Assembly (NCBI GenBank): GCA_028565635.1
Contig: JAOXYB010040206.1
Location: 715 to 13,137, forward strand
Direction: 5' to 3'
DNA: 12,423 nucleotides
Source of the DNA: Phoronis ovalis
Taxonomy: Eukaryota > Phoronida > Phoronidae
Positions 1-9,600 of the stretch are shown piece by piece (the stretch's first letter is position 1; every line of letters starts with the position of its first letter). The notes beneath the pieces were generated by a model. That model was not told the origin of the DNA. It ran no database searches and saw only the letters and a program-made list of their open reading frames with translations. Made by a program: the position numbers and the translations under genes.

Positions 1-179
1 TGTTTGTAGATGCTGGTTATATACTATATAAAGAGTTCACTGTGTTCTATGTGTTTGTAGATGCTGGTTATATACTATGTAAAGAGTTCACTGTGTTCTA
101 TGTGTTTGTAGATGCTGGTTATATACTATATAAAGAGTTCACTGTGTTCTATGTGTTTGTAGATGCTGGTTATATACTA
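1..179. repeat. 51-bp minisatellite, about 3.5 copies, cut by the left edge
   Basis: The unit begins TGTTTGTAGATGCTGGTTAT and recurs at 1, 52, 103 and 154. The copies are almost identical, with one base change in the second and the last broken off at 179. Because 51 is a multiple of three, one plus-strand frame stays open through the array and ends at TAA 222-224. I take this as a by-product of the period rather than a gene. Confidence 0.9.
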
Positions 180-249
180 GAGTATGTAAACAAAATGCGA
201 CATAAAATTACTTCGTTTCAATAATAAGAACAGGATTTGTAAATTGATA

Positions 250-546
250 AATTCAATAAAAATACGTTTTATTTAATTTTATTTGCAGCTTATTATTTCA
301 CGCAAAACTGCAGCATGTTAAATACAGATACAGTTACTATAAAAATACCAACATTCTACATAAAATACTAATAACTGGATACTAAGTACATGATTGTGTT
401 GAACAGCTACGTAGGTTCTAGTCATCTCAATACGGTCCGGAATATTGCTTTGTAAAACTTATCTAACAACTCAAATTTTTCACAAATTTCATAGTCCCTG
501 CAATGTATCATCACGTGTGACAATCGCAAGACGCCTATCTTACAAC
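250..546 (-). other. Likely 3' UTR of the ROCO-caspase gene
   Basis: AT-rich sequence between the candidate stop codon and the AATAAA signals on the minus strand. It contains no open frame of note. The 3' boundary is placed about 20 bases past the last signal and is approximate. Confidence 0.45.
268..283 (-). terminator. Two overlapping-range AATAAA polyadenylation signals
   Basis: On the minus strand AATAAA occurs at 283-278 and again at 273-268, downstream of the candidate last exon at a normal 3' UTR distance. A plus-strand AATAAA also exists at 255-260, so convergent transcription from the left cannot be excluded. Confidence 0.5.
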
Positions 547-633
547 CTAGAGTATTTCACATTTAAATGGCTTTCTCGGAGCAGATTTTGCTAATATGTC
601 GCCAGATATTGTCTTCATCCCTCTCTTGAACAA
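547..633 (-). CDS. Candidate last coding exon
   Basis: A strong acceptor (TTTTTCTGTCAATTTTGTAG) ends at 634. Entered in phase 0, the exon reads LFKRGMKTISGDILAK and on to TAG at 547-549. Entered in phase 1, it reads VQERDEDNIWRHISKI and stops at TAA 563-565. The phase 1 frame is richer in RNY codons (11 of 23 against 3 of 28 by eye). It is reached either by the weak-donor route through 2112-2194 or by skipping that exon from the strong donor at 3312. Both routes end inside this exon, about 260-300 bases ahead of two polyadenylation signals, which supports it as the terminal exon. The exact C-terminus is undecided. Confidence 0.55.
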   Translation of the reverse strand: MFKRGMKTISGDILAKSAPRKPFKCEIL

Positions 634-3600
634 CTACAAAATTGACAGAAAAATTATTATTACTTTCTGCAACGAACTCCAAGAATTTTGCAGTTCTTTA
701 CCATGATGTATTTACCTAACTTATCAATTCTGATTAAAATATGTTGTTATTATTAACCTTATTTATACATGTACTATAACAATGGACTGTTTGGTCCTAC
801 GATTGACAGCTCTGTAAGGCAATCATTCTAATAAACTGTTACCATAACTATAAAATTAACACACTATACAATTATACAACAAAGTGATATTCTAGTAAAA
901 ACAATTTCCAAATGATGTAATTCAGTTTTATAAAGAGGAATATTATGACACTATGATAATATTATGACACTATGTTAATATCTGTACAGCAATAGAATTT
1001 TAAAAAATGCGAATATTGGCTCCATGCAACTGATAACAGGATTTTTTTAACGAAATTTAATATTTTTTAATGATTTAATTCTCACTTCAGAAATGTAATA
1101 GTCATGAAATATTTTAATCTTGTTCGAATATTTTAAATTATATTGCAAATCTTTTATTTGGCAAAATTACAACTAGACATTATTTTGGGGGCTGTCAAGT
1201 CTGGGAGAGCTAGGAGTATAATTATAAATAAAAAAATGTATGCTTTCACACAATTCATTCAGCCACATTCCATATTTTATTTGACTTGAGAACTTGTTTA
1301 AAATGAAACGTCAAAGAAACAAATGAAAAAAACTGTTTCCACTGTTCTTTAAATATTACTTCTATTAATATTTGCTGACCAAAATTTAGTTTTGCTTTAT
1401 GTACATGTATTACACCTTAATGATTTTGATGAACAAAGTAATTCAAAACTAAATCTTGTAACATTACACTTAAATTAACTCCCAAGCTGCCAAAAAACCT
1501 GGATTCAATGTTGTAAACTTAAAATTTCCTCACCATTGAATAAGTGACATACAGGAGCCATAGGTAACCTACATGTACATGATTAGTTTCTAATAGTTAT
1601 TAAGCAAATGCAATTGTGTTGTAGCATCTTCATGTATTTCAAAAAAAAATCGAACAAGTAATTGTTTTATGTAAAATTTGGATAATTATGATCTAATGAC
1701 ACAAAAATTCACTGCCTCTTAAGGGTAGAGTAAGGATGCATGTCATACACGTGTAAAATTATAATATGACTGTAACTTTCAAACTGAATCTATTTCGTGG
1801 GCTGTCAGTACCAGAGAAGGGGATAGCTGGCTTTTGGCTATGTAGGGATGTGCAGCCCCAGAGAATTCTGTTTTTCAACCAAATTAACAGAATGGATCCG
1901 GTTTTTCACCAAATGAGTAGTCACAGTGGATCCGTTTTTTTTATTTCTCCTTCAGCAAGCAGAGTTGTTCATTTTTAGCAAACACTTTTTACAAATTAGC
2001 CATTGTTTTTTTTCTCACAAGCAAAAATTAAGCAAAAAAGATAGTTAAGGAAAAAATGGAGGATCCAGTTTTTAGGGCCAACCAGTACACCCCTACTCTT
2101 GAGATCAGTACCTGTTTTATTTCTTCTATGCTGTTCAAATCCTTTCCTCCATGTTGGAACATCAGTAACATATCTGGAGTCACTCTTGATGAATCTGTAG
2201 GAAATACAACTTTACATGAAAAAACAGCTTTATCTGAAGAAATTAAAAGAAAACAAGGCTATAATATGTTGATAATATAAATTATATATTTATTTACATA
2301 ATTTAAATAGCAGAATTCAAGGCAATAAGCTTTGTGTATGTGCATACTATAGTCGGAGTCACTTTGTAGATGATTGCATAATGTTCACAGCTTATTAATT
2401 TGGCAAAACTCCTATGGGCACTTGGATTTGATTATATCAAGGACCTTATTCAAAATCCCCGGGGCCCACCCAAAAATCCTGACCATGTTTATATCTTGGA
2501 ACTAGTGCTATAACAATAAAAATTTGACCCAAAATAATACATTACCATAGATAACCCATTTTTATACATTCAATGTGCATTGAGGTCTATTCATGAGCGA
2601 TTGCAGAAAATGATATTAAAATTTAAACTGGGATCGCAAGTTAGTTTCGCCATTATTAATCTTCTGCATTGGCCACTATAAAATAATTAAACCCAATTTT
2701 ATACCCAAAAATGATAAACCTACCCATAATTATATTGGGAGAAGGAAATTGTGACCCATATTTATACCGGAAAGGATGAAATTGGGACCATTCCACGAGG
2801 GACGCCCCAAGTAGGTAATATATTAAGCATTATCTCTCGGGCAAAAAGGTCACATGTGTAGTTGGAGAATATATTTTGAAATGTGTATTTTTTTTTAACC
2901 TAATGTATGGTCACTTTTCTGGTTTTGGGATCAAAATTGAGGCACATAACCTTCTGAAGTCTGAAGGTTGGAACATTACCTTTCCAAAAGTGAAAATGTT
3001 TGTATGTCAATGTACTTTGTAATTTTACTTTTATTTTAAAGACATAGTTAGAAATATATGTATACATCACACATCTATTGGCCTTTTGGAATAAAACAAA
3101 AGTAATATTAGATCCTTATCTAAAAAAAGACTTCTCAAAAAAAGCCGTTTAAAATTTCAGATGAAAACTTTAAAAAAATAATAAATGAAATAACTACGTA
3201 TTATACAATGATACATCAGAATAAAAAAAATAGGTTTTAATTTCAAGAAATTCACATTTAGAGTAAAGCAAGTTTAACCTAGTTATAAGCCTGAACTAAC
3301 CTACATACTTACACATTGTACTTAATTGATCTAGAATAATTCTCTTCAGTTCATCCAATGTGTCCGGTAAGTTCTGCACTCTCACGTGATATGTTTCATC
3401 ATCCTTCTTTATGTCAAACAAGTAAAACAGCTGTCCACTCTGATAGTTTGCTATGCGGATATCGAAGCTAGTTTCTCCAGCTATGGTTGGTTGTTGTTTC
3501 TTAGGGTTACGGTACCTGATATGACATAAATTAGCAACATGATGATAAACAAATGTCTGTAGAGCTGCCAGCCATATATATCCATCAGCCTGGCATCGAG

Positions 3601-6600
3601 TTCTAAAAGTATCACAGTGTTCACAGTCTGGAGCGTCGCAATCACTCTGAGCACCGCAGAGACCTCTGATAATAAACTCTGTGAAGTAACTACAACTGTC
3701 GGCTGGATCTCCTAATGATGTCTGTGAAGCTCGCGATGATGACCACTGACGGATGCCAGATACTGGCCCCTCTGCTAATGTCTTGTCATATGACATAGAG
3801 CACGCAGCAGGGGTACTGGTCAGATCTGGAATGTTGGTCTCTGTTGTGTCACCTTTTTCTACACTTTCTGCACGAGATGCATAACAACAGTCCAGGATGG
3901 CAAGAATTTCTTCAGCATGACGGAACTTATTCAGCTCTTCCCTGATCAGCGTGGCTGGTATATGTTCAACTTCAGTGAGGCTGAATACTTCACCATTACT
4001 ATGTCCAGAGTAATAAAAAATAATCCTTGGGTTGACTTTATCCCTGGAGAGTTCCAGAAGTGTTCCGAATGCACTGGTGACATTTTTAATATTTGATCTG
4101 TCACACTCTCTCTCAGAATTTGGTTTTAGCAGTCGAATATTTTCCTCGCTACAAGGGATAATAAAAAAAATAAAACATGATCTTCCTTTATTAAATAAAA
4201 AATAAATATTACCTTACTGTGTTAAAACATTTATATAAATACAAAATATCTGTTGCTTAATTTCTCAAGATTTCTTCAACAGTTTAGAAATAAGAACACT
4301 TTTATAGACATATAAACATGTATAGTCAGCAAAGCTACACAGGATTATTGAAATTCCTAAAATTCCAAAATTGTAAAAATTGCTAGTGTGCCTGAAATCT
4401 AACCTTGGCATCTACATATATATTGTAGTCACACATCTGGCTTTCGATATTTCTTTATTTAGCAATTAAAATAAATCAATGACCAATTAAAATGTCATCA
4501 TAAATCAGTAAACTGCATCCTGAATTTCAGAGCCTATAAATCATCACCAGTTTATTTAATATTTCATATTTATGATTTCTCACCTCTCTTTTTATAACCT
4601 ATTGTAGTTCCGTTTATAGACACTGACACACTCAACCTTTTTTCCAGCTCATCAGTGAATTTGAAAACACCGCCCACCTATACGTAGCCAATCATAACGT
4701 ATTGCATAATTTCCAACAACGAATAATTTATTATAATTAGCTTCTAACAGGACTTGTTGGCCATGCACCCTTCCTTCGTAATAACTGTTCGACCCCATAT
4801 AAAAATGTGTTTCTTACAAGTGCTTATTAACTGTTATTTGCTTCTTGTTCTGCAAGTGTATCCAGGCAAATGATCAAAGACCTGATTGAGGTGTGTCAGG
4901 GTCTATAAGCAAAGCTACGGCAAGACACACAATTTGAATTAAGAGGTAAGATTAACTATAAAATGTGAGTTTTAAATGATATAAGTGAAGAATTACATGC
5001 TCTGACACTTAGGGTGGTAAACTTACCCTCAAAATAAATGAATTATAATTGTATTACATGACCCAACAATAAAAATGAGCTTTAGCTAATATTTAGCAAG
5101 TGGCAAGATACTTCAATGCTTTATTGACTAATATATTATGCAGAGATATTAGCCCGGGGCCTAGTCAATATGAAAGGGGTACCCATGTTCCAACAGGGCT
5201 TTTCAAAAAAGCTCCTAACGAAGTGAAATTTTGCAAAAAATACACCTCTAAGGAAGTGAGTATTAGAAAAAAAACACCCTTAAGGAAGTGACTTTTGGGA
5301 AAAATACCGCTAACGAAGTGTCACACCTCCAAAAAAAACCACCCCTTATTCGTGATTATAGCCAAAATACAGACCCTAAGCACGTAATGCGTGTTACGCT
5401 CCAGCGGTTCGAAAAAATACCCTTTCATGCAAAATTTTGTTGGAACATGCGTACCCACTTTCATATTGACTGCCCCCCCCCCCCCGGCATATTAGTAACC
5501 TGTATCTTACCTAACTGCCATTATTCTAGTATTTGTCAGGACTGATTGAAAAGTCTCAACATCTCGGCAGAAAAGTCGTAAAAAATTATGTCGAGAATCA
5601 TATCCAGCAACAAGTAAAGCGTAGATGTTGTCATGGACTGAAATAAACAGATTTATTTATTTAATATGTTTCATTTGGAAACTTTGTGACAACCTATACG
5701 TGTCTGCTAATATGCTACATATGTGACAACCTATATGTGTCTGCTAATATGCTACATATGTGACAGCCTATACGTGTCTGCTAATATGCTACATATTTCT
5801 CGTACTTTGTACTGCAGGTGTACAACAATAGTTAGAACTCCACTCTTTGATGAAACTAAGAAAATTAAATGTGATAACACAGAAATGGTTTCTGATTCTA
5901 AAAACAAATGTAGCTAATTTTGTAATAATTTCTGCCTTAAAGGCAGTAGACTTCGAACAATGTAGCATAATGGCATAGAAAAATGCAGTAGATTACCAGC
6001 ATAATTAGCATATTTAAAACATACTGAAATCTACTGCACCCATTCAAATTACTATGGAGAAATCCTACAGTAGAATATCATTCAACGCGAACTCGTACAC
6101 TAATTTTTACGTTAAACTATAGCTGTGTCCGGGAACTATTATCTAACAGAAAGATACTTGTTAAAAATCCTAGGATATAGAAGCCTAACTATACCAGCTG
6201 TACCCGCATTATATAATTAATGTGTGATATGTAATCATTTAATAAGTGATCAGTTCAAAACTTTATAAACACCAACTTACTTTAATACTGTACGCTATCA
6301 ATCAATGCAAACTATTACATTGTAACTATTGTGTTAAATATGACTGTACCCGGGATTATTATCAGAAATACTCTTGTTAAAAATCCCAGCATAACAAGAA
6401 TGTCAACTTTTAATGCTAACAATGATGGTAACTATTACTCAGGAGCACAATAAGCGTGCTAACTTTAAATGCTAATAACTATGTCAACTAGCTAAGTTGG
6501 AAATACCTGGCTAAACAGTCAATAAACCATATTTTTCAATTAACGTATTTTACAGGTGGTACAGTAATCGGACTGACAGGTACATACATGTATGATGCTT

Positions 6601-9600
6601 CACAGGGTGTTAATTGGTCTCATTGATATACACATACAATCAGTATTGACCTAGTTTTCTTGGCTCAACTGCAGATACACTGACATCTCATTCATATACA
6701 CATAAAATATCAGTAATTACCTAGTTTCCTTGGCTCAGCTACAGATACACTGACATCTGGTGGTGATACTGAAGAGGCACATCTTGGTGGTAATTGTACT
6801 TCATGGATTGACCTAAAAGCTGACCAGGTCCTATTTTCTGGGGATAACATGGCTTCACTGTGGTGACCTCCTGATGAGCTTGAACCACCTAAAGTATACA
6901 CAGAAATACATAAACATTACAATGAACTCTTTTTATGGGTATAAACCTAAATTAATCCAACTTATTTTCTGTAAGCAGTGGATAGCAATTAACATTTTTG
7001 AATATCTTTACAGTAGTAATCCAAAAAAATGCTGCAAGAAGTATACAATCCAAATCCAAATTTTCAACTGGGCTTTTGTATCCCCCGTGGTGAATACACA
7101 TGTACCTTGATTCCATGTAGTTTTCACCTTTTAACATTCTGTTATACATTATACCCTATATCTTTTTTTGAAAAAGTTGAACATTACTAGGAATAAAGAT
7201 ACATGTAAGAAAGGACATTATCAAGACAACATTATTTTGTAAAACTGGATCTCGATCACCATGCAGCTTTATAAACATTAATTGTTTTACAATTTTATTG
7301 TAGATAACACATCTTGTGATAAAGCTCAAGTCACCATCCCCAACAATTGAACATAATCGCTTATCTTGTTTTGACTTTTAATCATTTAAATAGCTTGTAC
7401 TATATTTTCTATTTTCTAAAATAATGGTGAAACCTGTTGTAATTGTGATTAGGTGAGACCAAATAAAAAACTTGCTTAACCGGCACAACCATTTCAAATG
7501 TTTATGTTTTCACTTTTATTTATTTTTTAAAACTTGTTTAACAGGCAGACCGCTTCAAATTTTGGCTTTTTAATTTAAAAAAAATTGTTATCGTAAAAAT
7601 ATCAGAAAACAAATACCCAACACTTGCAAATTTTCGCAATGTTGTGTGATTCAAAATGTTTTCTTTCCTTTTTACACCAAAAATCCTCCAACTGACTCAG
7701 TTGTAAGGGCTTTGGCCTGTTAAACACATTTTTAAAAATAAAAATAAAAACTTACCGAGATTTGCCCGTTAAACAACTTTTATTCTTGGTGAGGACTTAA
7801 CAGGATTTACTGTGCACTAACATGTAACAGTTAAGATAATCTTACCCTGTTGGTCACGAGCTAGACCATACTTAAATTGTAGCTCTCTAGGTGGACAGAC
7901 CAGGACTGCATCGATCATTCCATCACCTTCTGCATTATCACAGGGAACTTTGTTATGCCTGATTTCTTTCTCAAGGAATTCTTTTGGATAAGTAAACGGA
8001 GGATCAATGCCAGCCTTTACACAGTGTGGACAAAGTTGGTAGACATCATATGACGTCCCAGGCCAATCTTGCTGCAGCTTCTTCAATAGCCTTTCATAGA
8101 ATGGTAACAAACATTGCCATAATTCATGCAGATTGTTTCCTCGAACAGCTAGCGAAAATTTTTCTCTTCTTACAAATTTTTCAGGACATTTTTGAAAGAG
8201 AACTTTAACCACATCTTGTTGTATAAATGCACCAGCTTCCCATTCATAACTGTGGCTCAAATGGCGATCAAAATCTTGGTGTAACATTACTAAAGATATT
8301 TCAAAAAAGTTAACTGGAATTCTTGGCCAGAAGTTAAATTCTAGAGTCACTTGATTTTGATCATTTCTACCCCATCGTTCAGATACGTCTTCAGGTTTTG
8401 AATTTTTTAAAAACCAAGGCAAAAGAAATCTCACAGAATCGTTCTCTTGAATGTCAGAATTAAATACTTCATAACACAAATCAAACATCTTCAGTAATTC
8501 AATTAGAGTTTTGTAGCAATCTTCAGAAATGTTCAATTTATGCCACAAACAAAACAGAAGTTTCTTTTCTATGATCCCATTCTTCATGAAGTCTTGTTTA
8601 GACTTAGCAAATTCTCGATCACTAAATTTATCAGTGAAAGTATCATATGAGAGTTCTTTCTTAATATCATGGGTGAACAAGGCTTTAAGTACTTCAATAA
8701 GTAGCTTAATGTCATGAAATATATAATCTTTAAGTAAAGAATTATTGTAATACAAAATCTGGCCAACATCTCGCATGTAACAAATTTTTACTTTGATTTC
8801 TTCTTGGCTTGAGCTTTCCTGGTATACTTCACTGTGAATGGCTTCAATTTCATCCCATGCTAAATACACTTTACTTCCTGTTTTCAGATCAGAATGAGTA
8901 ACTCTGTCGACAAATTTAAACCAAGATTCAGGGAGAACTACTTCATTTTTGACAGCCATTTCAACTATATGATCTTTAAGCTCTTTAATGCCATCAAACA
9001 ATTTGCAACTGGTGATATAAATATCATCACTGATGGCTAAGCTCAACATTTTTTCTTCCTCCAAATACCTGATTTTGTCACTTAGAAATTGTCTCTGGTC
9101 ACCTACTTTTCTCGATTTTATTACCTCTGCCCTTATGTTGTTTATTCGTTTATCAATTTCTTTGAGCCGTAATTGTTCCATCTCATCACACTTTTGCTTG
9201 ACATCATTAATGATTCTAAAGATATCTTCAACTGACACCAAGTCTGAGTGAGTACTAACAATAGTAACAGTTGACTTGGGAACTCGTATTTGTAAGTTTC
9301 CAAGCCAGTTACCAATGAGACGATCAAAGGATTCCTGGCTTCCTACTACATACTGCTGAAGATTAAACACGTGAATGTTAATGCCTTTAGGAGTGAAAAA
9401 GAATGAGTGAGTAATTTTATAAGAACTATGTCCACCAAAATCATTGATTAACAACTGGACATTCGATGTAGGTCTCCATGTATACTGCTCAATAACTTTA
9501 GTTCTATCCTCAGCCAGAGCTAGTACTGGTTGACATTGGCAAAGTGTTCTGGTTAGGCTAGTTTTACCACCACCAGATTCTCCTGTCACATGAATCTTTT

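Larger units (their letters stand above)
4149..5510 (-). other. Intron 3 (about 1.4 kb)
   Basis: Separates the two caspase-fold exons. It holds the complete inverted-repeat element at 5153-5488. It also contains a GC-richer patch at 4585-4692 with a CCAAT box and GC box, described separately. The rest is AT-rich and featureless. Confidence 0.75.

Noticed and set aside
1766-2280. Plus-strand open frames in the left part
   Set aside because: They are short and overlap a repeat-like segment and, antisense, the candidate exon 2112-2194. No protein-like composition.
2456-2812. Segment bounded by GC-rich inverted-looking ends
   Set aside because: The arms match only over a few bases and the flanks show no target duplication; kept only as a remark on intron 4.
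4857-4945. Plus-strand exon-like segment with a good acceptor (TTGTTCTGCAAG) and donor (GAG then GTAAGA)
   Set aside because: All three frames contain stops, and no partner exon is seen on that strand. At most an untranslated exon; more likely chance.
5100-5545. Two plus-strand open frames rich in Lys and Thr
   Set aside because: They run through the inverted-repeat element and its A-rich internal units and cross its ends; no domain, and no reason to be translated.
5723-5917. Plus-strand frame with repeated ICDSLYVSANML-type residues
   Set aside because: Produced by the 37-bp minisatellite.
6874-7149. Overlapping small open frames on both strands in intron 1
   Set aside because: AT-rich composition, no splice or domain support.
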